Positions 16,232 through 26,200 of a stretch of DNA of 64,000 bases are shown here, piece by piece. Each line of letters begins with the position of its first letter. Within the stretch, counting starts at the first letter, position 1. The notes beneath the pieces are model-generated. The model did not search any database, was not told where the DNA came from, and was given only the letters and a program-made list of their open reading frames with translations. The translations under genes were made by a program, and so were the position numbers. The DNA is from MGIIb-O2 sp002494975 (GTDB lineage Archaea > Thermoplasmatota > Poseidoniia > Poseidoniales > Thalassarchaeaceae): NCBI GenBank assembly GCA_028355015.1, contig JAOMRN010000004.1, positions 62,001 through 126,000 of the forward strand. The letters are read 5' to 3'.

Positions 16232-18385
16232 TTAAAAATCCATCAAAGATTTTTGAATATTAGTAGAAGAGCCTTCATTAGGTTTTTCTGATTGTAATAG
16301 TTTACTAAATTCATCTTCAGTAAGTATTGTAACACCTAAATTTTTAGCATTTTCTAATTTGGAACCCGAAGATTCTCCTGAAATTAAATAAGTTAGATTA
16401 TTAGAAACCGACGAGACTACTTTACCTCCATTTGATTTGATCAAAAGTACTATTTCTTTTCGAGGAAGTGTCAGAGTCCCGGTTATGCAAAAAGTACTTC
16501 CATTGAGATGTCCGACAGATTTTGATTTCAATTCTGGAGAAATATATAATTGGTTAGAAAGTTCTAATACTGAATCTATTCTTAATGCCAGACCATCCAG
16601 TATCTGCCTTGCTACCGTTTCACCCACGCCATCAATTTCGGTTAATTCCCTTACTGCGCGATTATGTTTGTACAATATGCCTTCGTTATCTCGACCAATT
16701 TCTTCATTTCTTAAACTCACTAATTCTAATAGATTTTCAATAGTTTCAACCTTAGTTGCTACAGAAGTAGCTATTTCAGGACCTATTCCCGGTAATCCAA
16801 AAGCAGAAAGAAATTTTCCAAGAGTTAAATTTTTACTAGATTCAAGTTCTTTGATTACATTAGTTGCGGACTTAGTAGCCATTCGTTCAAGACTGGATAC
16901 GTCTCTAATATTGAGGCGGTAAAGATCGGGAAGAGATTTTACTAGACCTTGAGAACATAATTGTTCTGCTAATTTCTCACCTATCCCATCCAACTCTAGT
17001 GCCCTACACCAATACAATATTGTTCTCTCTAAACGAGATGGACAATTTAGATTAGTACAACGAATAAATGCGCCTTCTTCTATTAATTTAGTGGAACAGC
17101 GTGGACATAATGAAGGGATTAAAATAGACGTATGAGGTGGTAAATTCTCATTGAAAATGTCACCATTAGAATGCGTTCTATTTTCTAAGTCGGATGGTTC
17201 GGCCTTATCGATTACCTCGATTATTTTAGGGATTACATCTCCTCTTCTAACAATTCTGACCTTGTCACCAATAGAAATCATCAATCGACTTAATTCACCC
17301 GCATTATGTAACGTCACATTTTCAACTGTCACTCCTGAAACTGCAACAGGGGCTACTCGGGCAACGGGCGTTACAGTACCTGTTCTTCCAACTTGCCAAT
17401 CAACATTCATCAGAACAGTAGTCGCTTCTTCAGGAGGGAACTTCCAAGCCAGGGCCCATCTTGGATGATGTGCCGTCATCCCTAGTAATTCTCTTTTAGA
17501 TAGTAAATCTAACTTTATTACTACCCCATCTATTTCCCATTCGGCATCTTTTCTTTGATTAGTCCAATGTTCTGTTATTGAGATTATCTTCTGAGTAGTT
17601 AAATCATCATCATTTGCAGAGGCAACCGTATTTCCAGCTATTCCTATACCTATTTTTGAAAGCCAATCATTAGATTCAGAATCAAAAATAAATTTTGGAG
17701 GTGGGGGGCTGTCTGGGTGACGGTTATTATTATCAGGAAATTTGACATCATAAGCTAGAAATTTTAGATCTTCTGCACTAGCTTTACCCGATTGAAGAGT
17801 TTTTTGACGCAGACATCCTGCGGCCAAATTACGAGGATTAGGGGCGATAGAGGAATATTTTTCTCTAAAAGTCAGTAATGGCATAATTACCTCGCCACGT
17901 ATATGGCAATCACCTTTCCAACTAATTGATTCCGGGACATTAGATATCCGTCGTGCATTTGCTGTGACATCTTCTCCTCTAGTCCCATTCCCTCTTGTTG
18001 CCGCTCTGACTAATCTGCCTCTTCTGTATTCTAAGGAAAGTGCTGAGCCGTCAAGTTTCGGTTGACACACAAATTGTCGCCCTTGTGAAGTAGTTTCACT
18101 GACAAAATGCCTAATCTCATCAATTCCAGTTGCTTTATCTAAACTTCTCATTGGAAATAAATGGTCTACTTTCTTGGACCCCGGTGTGGAATCTGAACCA
18201 ACTCTATCTAGTTGAGGATTTAGAGGATCTAGATTCTTTAATTCCGACCATAATAAATCGAATTGTGCGTCTGAAATAATTGGCTCGGCCTGATTATAAT
18301 AGAGGTCAGAATGGTATGATATTTGGCCTACTAACCAAGAAACAAGCTCCTGCTTGTCCATACCTGTTGGGCGCTCATCGACCAT
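16232..18385 (-). CDS. ligA: NAD+-dependent DNA ligase
   Basis: LigA seals nicks using NAD+ as AMP donor. The 717-aa protein has all domains: the Ia NAD+-binding part (residues 1-95, YHSDLYYNQAEPIISDAQFDLL), the adenylation domain with nucleotidyl Lys110 in CQPKLDGSALSL, GNGTRGEDVT, the OB-fold with WQVGRTGTVTPVARV, a four-cysteine zinc finger (CPRCSTKL ... CTNLNCPSR), helix-hairpin-helix repeats and a C-terminal BRCT domain (about 630-700). It is full length for the family. Archaeal replication usually uses an ATP-dependent ligase, so this gene probably came from bacteria; LigA is known in a few archaeal lineages. The start is ATG at 18385, with ATG 18361 as an alternative. Confidence 0.97.
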   Translation of the reverse strand: MVDERPTGMDKQELVSWLVGQISYHSDLYYNQAEPIISDAQFDLLWSELKNLDPLNPQLDRVGSDSTPGSKKVDHLFPMRSLDKATGIDEIRHFVSETTSQGRQFVCQPKLDGSALSLEYRRGRLVRAATRGNGTRGEDVTANARRISNVPESISWKGDCHIRGEVIMPLLTFREKYSSIAPNPRNLAAGCLRQKTLQSGKASAEDLKFLAYDVKFPDNNNRHPDSPPPPKFIFDSESNDWLSKIGIGIAGNTVASANDDDLTTQKIISITEHWTNQRKDAEWEIDGVVIKLDLLSKRELLGMTAHHPRWALAWKFPPEEATTVLMNVDWQVGRTGTVTPVARVAPVAVSGVTVENVTLHNAGELSRLMISIGDKVRIVRRGDVIPKIIEVIDKAEPSDLENRTHSNGDIFNENLPPHTSILIPSLCPRCSTKLIEEGAFIRCTNLNCPSRLERTILYWCRALELDGIGEKLAEQLCSQGLVKSLPDLYRLNIRDVSSLERMATKSATNVIKELESSKNLTLGKFLSAFGLPGIGPEIATSVATKVETIENLLELVSLRNEEIGRDNEGILYKHNRAVRELTEIDGVGETVARQILDGLALRIDSVLELSNQLYISPELKSKSVGHLNGSTFCITGTLTLPRKEIVLLIKSNGGKVVSSVSNNLTYLISGESSGSKLENAKNLGVTILTEDEFSKLLQSEKPNEGSSTNIQKSLMDF

Positions 18386-18462
18386 ACCTATTGAGGAGAG
18401 GCAGACGCCTTGAACATGCGTATTGAGACATTAGAATCACATTGCATAAGCTGACACTTTAC

Positions 18463-18540
18463 TGGTGGGCCAGCCAGGATTTGAACCTGGGTCGCGCGAC
18501 CCCCAGCCGCGAAGTATAGACCAAGCTAACCTACAGGCCC
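18463..18540 (-). tRNA. tRNA-Pro (anticodon GGG), CCA encoded
   Basis: On the minus strand the acceptor GGGCCTG pairs with CTGGCCC except for a U-U mismatch at 6:67. The anticodon arm CGCGG-CTGGGGG-TCGCG gives GGG (codons CCC/CCU). The T-arm CCAGG-TTCAAAT-CCTGG is perfect. A73 and CCA are encoded. The D-stem is weak (G-U, G-C, U-A, U-U). It lies between rpo10 and ligA on the same strand. Confidence 0.9.
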
Positions 18541-18593
18541 CAAGTGTTCTACGGGGGTACTTATTTGTTCAAAACCCTAACTTAACTGTAAAC

Positions 18594-18800
18594 TCAGTTC
18601 TCTCGAGCAATGCTGAACGGTGCTATCTCATCGATCAAATCGATATGAGCAACGAACATTCGACGGCAGCAATACCTTTCAATACCAAGATTATCTAATG
18701 TAATCTGGGGATCTTCACCATTTACTACTGCTTCTTTGTATTCTTCGTACTTGTGTGCAATAACTTTGCCACAACTCCAACAACGGACTGGTATCAACAT
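18594..18800 (-). CDS. rpo10: DNA-directed RNA polymerase subunit Rpo10 (RpoN/RPB10)
   Basis: The 68-aa protein has the invariant RPB10 fold: MLIPVRCWSCGKVI with the first zinc-binding CxxC, then the atypical CC pair in ERYCCRRMFVAHIDLIDEI. It is a small assembly subunit that joins Rpo3 to the Rpo1/Rpo2 core. It ends the eL18-uL13-uS9 operon, 11 bp after uS9, the arrangement usual in archaea. Confidence 0.97.
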   Translation of the reverse strand: MLIPVRCWSCGKVIAHKYEEYKEAVVNGEDPQITLDNLGIERYCCRRMFVAHIDLIDEIAPFSIAREN

Positions 18801-18811
18801 ATCTTTTCACC

Positions 18812-19249
18812 TCATCTGTAAGATTTTTGCCATTTGGCACGAGCACCGCGGCCCATTTGATGCTTGGGTTCTTTGCGTCTTGGATCGTTAACAAGAAGGC
18901 TACGGTCAAATCTCAAGTATTCTTCACGTAATTCATCATCTTCGCCTGCTTTACCACGGTTCCATTTCACTAATCCTCGGGCAATAGCGGTCCTGATTGC
19001 GTCAACTTGACCCATCTGGCCTCCACCCTGCACATCTACAACGATATCTACGCCTTCAAGACGGTCCATTGCTTCAGCTATCTGAACTGGTTCGAGTGCT
19101 TTGCGGCGAGCAAGTGTTGGTTCCATAATATGGATTGGTTGACTGTTGACACGTACTCTACCTTGTCCTTTACGAACTGTCGCACGAGCAATTGCAGTTT
19201 TTCTTTTACCACTAGTTTCAACTGAAATTTTTCCTTTCTTCCTAGCCAT
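18812..19249 (-). CDS. rps9: 30S ribosomal protein uS9
   Basis: The 145-aa protein shows the S9 family in full: SGKRKTAIARATVRKGQGRVRVN, VDIVVDVQGGGQMGQVDAIRTAIARGLV and the basic tail DPRRKEPKHQMGRGARAKWQKSYR, which reaches the P-site tRNA. ATG at 19249 is chosen because it starts 2 bp after the uL13 stop and gives the standard N-terminus MARKKGK; an upstream start at 19267 would overlap uL13. Confidence 0.97.
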   Translation of the reverse strand: MARKKGKISVETSGKRKTAIARATVRKGQGRVRVNSQPIHIMEPTLARRKALEPVQIAEAMDRLEGVDIVVDVQGGGQMGQVDAIRTAIARGLVKWNRGKAGEDDELREEYLRFDRSLLVNDPRRKEPKHQMGRGARAKWQKSYR

Positions 19250-19251
19250 AT

Positions 19252-19737
19252 TCACTGACCTCCCCATCGTGTAGCGTCTACGCCAAGTGAAGATGATATA
19301 TCACCAAGTCGTACGAATTTTACAGGTAATGGACGATCTAAAGCAGATGTATCGCCCCAAGTATGTCCATCTGGTAATTCATCACCAGAAAGATTTGCTG
19401 GAGATCCAATCATTACTCTAAGGTCTCTAACTGCATTACGACCACTACTATTCTTTTGATAAGGAAGCATTCCTCTAACAGTACGCTTCATTATTTGGTC
19501 TGGCATTCTAGGAAAGAATGGTCCTTTGCGAGGATGATTTAATTTATACTTAAAATCATAATCTGCTAAAACTCTAGAGCGCGGTCCTGAAACAATTGCA
19601 TTTTCTGCATTCAATACGATAATTCGTATAGGGTTTCTCGCTTTTCTTGCTGTTAGTAGTTGCTTTGCAACTACGCTAGCAAGTCTTCCGAGAACCTTGT
19701 CAGTAGCGTCATATACTATTGTACCTGATTCATCCAA
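19252..19737 (-). CDS. rpl13: 50S ribosomal protein uL13
   Basis: The 161-aa protein contains the L13 hallmarks: IVYDATDKVLGRLASVVAKQLL, VLNAENAIVSGPRS, and PDQIMKRTVRGMLPYQKNSSGRNAV. It lies within the eL18-uL13-uS9-Rpo10 operon; its start overlaps the end of eL18 by 8 bp, suggesting translational coupling. The C-terminal extension after DRPLPVKFVRLGDI is short. Confidence 0.97.
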   Translation of the reverse strand: MDESGTIVYDATDKVLGRLASVVAKQLLTARKARNPIRIIVLNAENAIVSGPRSRVLADYDFKYKLNHPRKGPFFPRMPDQIMKRTVRGMLPYQKNSSGRNAVRDLRVMIGSPANLSGDELPDGHTWGDTSALDRPLPVKFVRLGDISSSLGVDATRWGGQ

Positions 19738-20095
19738 GGATTCTCACCCCCGCTCCTTCTGGGTTTTCGTTCATTAGTTCACGGATCGTGATTACACGGC
19801 CGCCTGCGTCTTCAATTTTAGAGCGGGCTCCAGTACTTACACTGTAGGCGGCGACGTTAGGCTTACCTGCTACTTCACCACTTCCTAGCAACTTGCCAGG
19901 AACGAGGACCATGTCTTCGTTCGCAGCGTATCGCGATAGGCGGCTTAGGTTTGGTTCAGCCCAGTTGCTGCGACTGGTTTCCAGACGCAGAGCAACGTCT
20001 CGCCATAGTGCAGAACCAGTTGACCTGCTCTGGGCCTTCAAATCACCGATTAGGGTGATTAGGGCCGCGTTGGTCTTTCTGTTGTTCTTACTCAT
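19730..20095 (-). CDS. rpl18e: 50S ribosomal protein eL18
   Basis: The 121-aa protein is recognisable as archaeal L18e: KNNRKTNAALITLIGDLKAQS, WRDVALRLETSRSNWAEPNLSRLSRYA and VLVPGKLLGSGEV, ending with VITIRELMNENPEGAGVRI. ATG at 20095 is chosen because a GGGAG Shine-Dalgarno-like sequence lies about 5 bases upstream and the protein then has the usual length; the frame is open to 20131. It is the first gene of the ribosomal operon. Confidence 0.96.
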   Translation of the reverse strand: MSKNNRKTNAALITLIGDLKAQSRSTGSALWRDVALRLETSRSNWAEPNLSRLSRYAANEDMVLVPGKLLGSGEVAGKPNVAAYSVSTGARSKIEDAGGRVITIRELMNENPEGAGVRILG

Positions 20096-20242
20096 ATAAC
20101 TCCCTCGACGTTTCTTGGGTATCGCGGCCACCTGACGACCTGTTATGAATGCTACTACTGAGCAAAGGGCTAATTCGTGCCACTGCGGCTAAGGTGAATG
20201 TTTCGCCCCCCACAATTGCTTGCGGAGGCGAACAAACCTAAA

Positions 20243-23200
20243 TCACAAAGAAAATCCATCTCTTTGTTCGTCGTCATCGATACCAGCAATTCGAGTTTGT
20301 CCTTCAGAATCTACAAACTCTCCTGCTTTAACTACTGAACCATAAAGATTTGATTCAGTGACTGATGTACGATTCAGCATACTTTCACCGAGAGCATTAC
20401 TCAGGTGGTTGATTATCGACTGAAGTGATTCGATTGCTCGATCTCTTTGGTCTGCGCCTATTTCGTGGTCGGAATATCTTGCTTCTTCAAATATTGAGAA
20501 TAAGATATCTAGATCCTCGGGAGGAGTTATTCCACCAAGCATTGTATTTACAGCATCCTCGAATTCACGAGTTGTTTCGTATACTTTCTTCATAGCACCA
20601 CGGCCTCTGAAAAAGCGGACTAATTGCTTATAACAATCGAATATAGTAGCTATGTAATCATTAGAAGCTTTCAGTGACATCAATGAATCTGTTAGAATTC
20701 CTCGTATAATCTCGATTCTTCTTCTCTCGTTATAATTTCTGTACATTATTGCACCAATTAGAAGAACAAATGACATCATTATACTCAAAACTGTGAGAAC
20801 TCTAAATGACCAGAAATTTGCATTGGAAGTGTCTATGTTTTCTCCAAGATATATCATAGGTGTACTATTCAGGAATTCCTCTTGGAAGAATGAAGATTCT
20901 TGGAAATGAACTAATATTCTCCATTTACCATCAATCGCATTTTCTTCACCTACACTGTCTCCAGCAACATATTTCCCTTCATATATGAAACTAAAATTCG
21001 CTTCACCTTTTTCATTTGTTACTGAGTACTCGACATTGTTAGTTACCCAACCTGTACCGTTCCAGAACTGTCTAGTGAAGATTACTGTTTCACCTTCTAC
21101 AGAAACATCAAGACGATCTCTCAATATTGAGACTTTTCCAGTTATCTCATCACCAACCTGGTAACCAGATGAACTAGCCCAATGATCTTTCAATAAGATG
21201 TCAACTTTACTTCTAACGAGAACTTCTATGTCTTCATATGAGCCGTTCACAACAGGAGTTGTTTCTGCTTTACATCCTCCTGGTAATTCTTTAGTTGGTT
21301 CATAGGCGATTCTAATTGTTCTAAATCCTTCTAATTTCTGACCGCTTGGTTCAACTCCCTTTCGACTAGGATTATCATCAGGGTCACCAGAATACCATTC
21401 AATTTCGCCAGTACCATCTTGAGTAATAGCAGTTGCGAAAGGCCTTGTATTCGTTTCAGGATCTAAGTAGATATTGAGACATTTACCGCCGACTGGGTTG
21501 CCATTAACCTGAGTTAACATTGCGTCAATATGGAATGATTCTTTCAAGTAAAGTACTGGGAATACAGAGCCGTTCTCAAATCTATAAGTATCAATATCTG
21601 TTCTAAATGGACCTACTTCTTGAACACTCATTGTTGAGTTCGAAAATACAGGGAAAAATTTAGTTATACTTGAGTTGCTATATCTATATTGATCACCAGT
21701 TTCATATGAATAATAATTCACTGTAACTTTTGCTTGACCTGCTTGTATATCATTCAAAGGACAGACTATTGAAAAGAAACCGTTAGAGTCAGTTACTCCG
21801 CCATTACATGCTTTGACACCTAATTCAGTACCGACCATTTCGTATTGTACTTGGATCGGCCTATTAGACAAATTAGTATCTAATTCGTCTACTAGTTGTC
21901 CTGTAACTGTCATTGGCTTATCTATTGGTTGACCTGTTAGTTGATCGATTTCAGAAGTATATACAATCTGATTGTCAACAGTTAATTGGGTTCCACCAAT
22001 CAAACTAAATCCTTGACCATTATATTGGAATACCTTACGATAATGATCACTGTTCAGTACCTGAGCACAAGGGTCCCAGGCTCCAGATATAGTGAGCATT
22101 TGCTGATCTATTGGATCACAGCCTTCATGAGGTAGGTTTTCTGAAAACCTAATTATTACATTAACCGGTCCGAAACCATCAGGGAGGAAAGACAGCGGGT
22201 CGTCTCTCAATAACTGAGGGTCTAACAGCATCGCATGATTTATTGTTCCTGCATTAGGACAAAGTGTTTGTACAATCTGACGATGTACTGTTTGATCGAA
22301 ATCTACCCCTTCGAGTATCACTAATATTTCGCCGCCGTTCTCATCACAGCCATCTAAAAGCTCTCCTTTATCCTTGACTGCTGCTGTACGGTTATCATCT
22401 GTTACTTGTGCTGTAAATTCCCAATAATCGCCACTAGACAATCTGTTTTCGGTAGTACTTTGGAGGTCGATATAAGTCCTAGATACAACCCAAAGATTGA
22501 TTCCTGTTGAACTACCTTGGCGATAAGTATCTCCAGGATATGTAAAGTTCAAAGAGAAATTACCCAAATCATGCATCTCATCAATTGTTAAATTAATTTT
22601 GAAAACACCGTTTAAATCTGTAATTGCGACGTCGCTACTTCCATCGGCAGACCATGTATAATTAACTGGGGCATCTCTTACTGGTTGATACGCATTATCA
22701 ATCACTCGGGCTTCTATAGTAGTATTCTGTCCACGATATAATCTAGGGATATTATTTAATTGGAAATCTGTTGTTCCAATAACTGAGACATTTACATACG
22801 CCCCTGTTGGTGCAAGGACTGCTGATTGATTACCAGTAAAGTAATAATTTGAATTAGTAAAGTCCGCACGTATACCAAATACTCCAGCTGGATATTGAGA
22901 ATACCATGTCCAATTGTAATCGAATAATGCTTCGCCATTGACCATATCGGGGACTCTAGCGAATCCGGTTTCTTGTGCTCCGGCAAATACACCGTTACCA
23001 TCGACATCTACTTGCAATGCCATTGCATCATGAGGCCATGCAGTCATTGTTCTATTCCAAACAGTACCTAGTACTCTGAATGTTTCTCCAGTGAACATTT
23101 CAGGTACTATCTCACAACGGATATCGCTTGTAGGATCTAATGGATTGATTGGGCCACATGGTGGAACATTGAAATCACCTCCATTTTGCATAGCAATAAA

Positions 23201-26200
23201 CCAATGAGTTCCATTGGAAGAGATGAATGAGCGTAAATTTGCTGCTTCACCGGTTAATCCTTGAGGAGTCCCATCCCAAAGCATTGGATATTGCTTACCA
23301 AGACTCACATCACTGTACTCTAAACCTGCATTAGCTAGAGAAGGAGCATGGAATAAAGCCCTCCATGCGCCGAAAGATGACCCTGTGAATTGAGTGGAGT
23401 CATAGAAATATACTGGCCTAATTGAAGGAGTTATGATGTCTGCTTCAACATACATTCTGTGCATAGATCGTATAGCGAAAGAATCGGTCGTATCGCCTTC
23501 AAGATATGGCCATGGCATTTCAGCACCTAAATCTGGACGTGATTTGCCAATGAACATATAATCTCCAATTGGTAAACTTGTATTTGTGTATTCATAAAGT
23601 CCAACTACACTGTGTGTTTTTGATGTGTTATCCCATACAATTTCTTCATACGCACCCGGTATCATACCAACACCATTATCAATTGTTGAGTTCCATTGTA
23701 CCTGTTTCCAAACACCTTGGCTGCCACCAGTTTGAACGAAGGAAAGTGAAACCCAGCCGTTAGAATCGGCTCTGTAACCATATCCATATCCATCGAAGAC
23801 TGTAGGATGAGTAATGTTACCAAATGGGCCCCCATGAACTGTAAATGAAATAGGAGCATGTGATAATTTATTATCAAAAATGCCTCTATCCCAATCGGCC
23901 GCATAATGAACCTTATAATCAACAAACAGAGGTTGTTCATCACTTCGGAAATATGTCCACGCCACATAATCTATCGTTGTGTTCGCTCGAACTTCAGTAG
24001 GAACTGGCTCAGTAGATGAACCATCATGAATGAACATTTCAGTTACTTCCGCGTATACGTGATATGTTGTATTAGAACCTACAGGTAGATCTTCTGGGAA
24101 TAAGAACTGGCCCACGACGAATTTACCATTTTCATCAGTTAACACATCAACTGTTTCGACTGCAGATGTTCCATTTCTAATCCAGGCAATATGTACCTGT
24201 ACTGGTAGATTTTCAGCGGCAGTAAATACGCCTTGTTCCAAATCTAACCAACTAACATTTCCGCTGAATTTAGCAGCATATAGGTTATCTAACCATAAAA
24301 CATCAGGTGAGTTTAAAGTGATTCTAGTCGGTATTTTATCATCTTCATCCAAGATACCATCATTATCACTATCCCAATCTGAAGAGTTTCCATCTTCTTC
24401 CTCTAACTGGTCCCAATCTGAATCGGTTCTATTATCTGTATCATCATCATTATCAATTGCGTCGGGGCCAGTACTTGGGTCTGAAGGGTTTGCAATACCC
24501 TCACCAGTACCGAAATCATCGTGATCCCAAGGATTGGTTGAAGGCGAATTATATCGAGATGGCCAAAGCATAATCTCATCTTTGTCCTGCATTCCATCTG
24601 AATCATCATCTAAATCAATATCGTCTCGAAGACCATCATTATCGTGATCCCATGGAGAGATAAATGGAGTCGCCGAATTAAGCTCTATTTGGTTTTGTAT
24701 TCCATCACCATCCCAATCAGTATCTGCCCAATTGGGGATACCATTATTGTCGTGATCCCAAGTCATTTGTTCTTCTCCGATAAAACATAGAAGTTCTTGG
24801 TCGACGTCTAGTACACCATTGTTATCATCGTCAGGGTCTTCTCCATCTGGAATTCCATCATTATCATTATCTACATCATAATATTTAGGATTCAACAGGC
24901 CTTGCCCAAGAACTCCTCTATCATGAACCGCCTGATACCAGCCATCCTCATCCGGGTCCGTATCAGTACCATCGTCATCATTATCTTCACAATTAGTGCC
25001 TATGTAGAAATTGCCTGGAGGTAATGTTCCAGTATCATCATCTAAATCATCGTTGCTGTCTATTTCAAAATAATCCCAAATACCGTCTGAATCGTCGTCA
25101 ATATCCCAATGGTCGTATACACCATCGAAATCATCATCTAAATCTGCTGTATCATTAAACATACATTGGGGTTCCATATTACCAGATACTGGGGCGCCAC
25201 AGTCGTCATCCGGATCTACGTCATTGTTGAGTAAATCAGCCCTTTCATCGGGGAAGAAGTTTGCATTAGAATCGGCATTCCACTGGAAAAATCCATATGT
25301 TAAACCAATGTAAGCAACCCATAAATCTCTATTATCTTTCATCTGATTATAAGAAACGGCCGCTGTTGGGCTCACTCCACTAGAAGGGTCGAAAGTAAAG
25401 TGGAAGCAATTCTTATTGCAGGTCCAAGCACCTTGGGAGTTACTGCCATTGTAGGGACCATCGCTATAATCTGCAGATGGTCTCGTACTGTAAGGGTAGG
25501 TATATTCTACTTGATTGGCACGAGTTGGAGTCACCAATGGAGCTCCGAAGTACCAAGCATAGAATATACCACATTCATGATCTATTGCCTGTGGTGCTTG
25601 TGGAACATATATCCAAAATAATGTAGCCCCACAAGTATTGTCATCAAAACTGCCGCCCATTTTAATATCATTAACATCTAATACGCCGTCGTTACCTTCG
25701 TCTTGATCCCACCAATCTGGTAATCCATCACCATCTTGATCAACGTCTATTCCATTAATCAAAGAGTCTCCATCAATATCGATGTCAAAGTGATTTCCTC
25801 CATTATACGGGCTCCATTTTTGGATTACGTGCCAGTACAACTCAGGAATCTGTCCACTAGCTGTTGGGTTTGCTTCGTCGAATCCATTATAATCCAATAC
25901 GAAACCATTTTCTGAAGTAAATGGATTGAACATCCATGTTTGGTTCCAATACATTTCGTAAACAATTGGGAAGGCATATAGTTGATCGTCTTCCGAACCA
26001 TCAAGAAGGTCGCCATCACTAGTTGGATAGCTGTTGTCGAATGGGTCTGTAGCATCTAAATCTTGAATACCGCAATTTCCATCATCTGGGTCATAATAAT
26101 CAGAAATTCCATCATTATCATCATCCCAATCTTCATCATTCGCTAATCCATCACCGTCTACATCTGTATCAATATCATTGGGGCCATCATCTCGATATTT

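Noticed and set aside
20202..20232. Six-bp inverted repeat TTCGCC/GGCGAA after the giant surface gene
   Set aside because: On the minus strand it lacks a following T-tract, and its 19-nt loop makes it weak, so I did not call a terminator.
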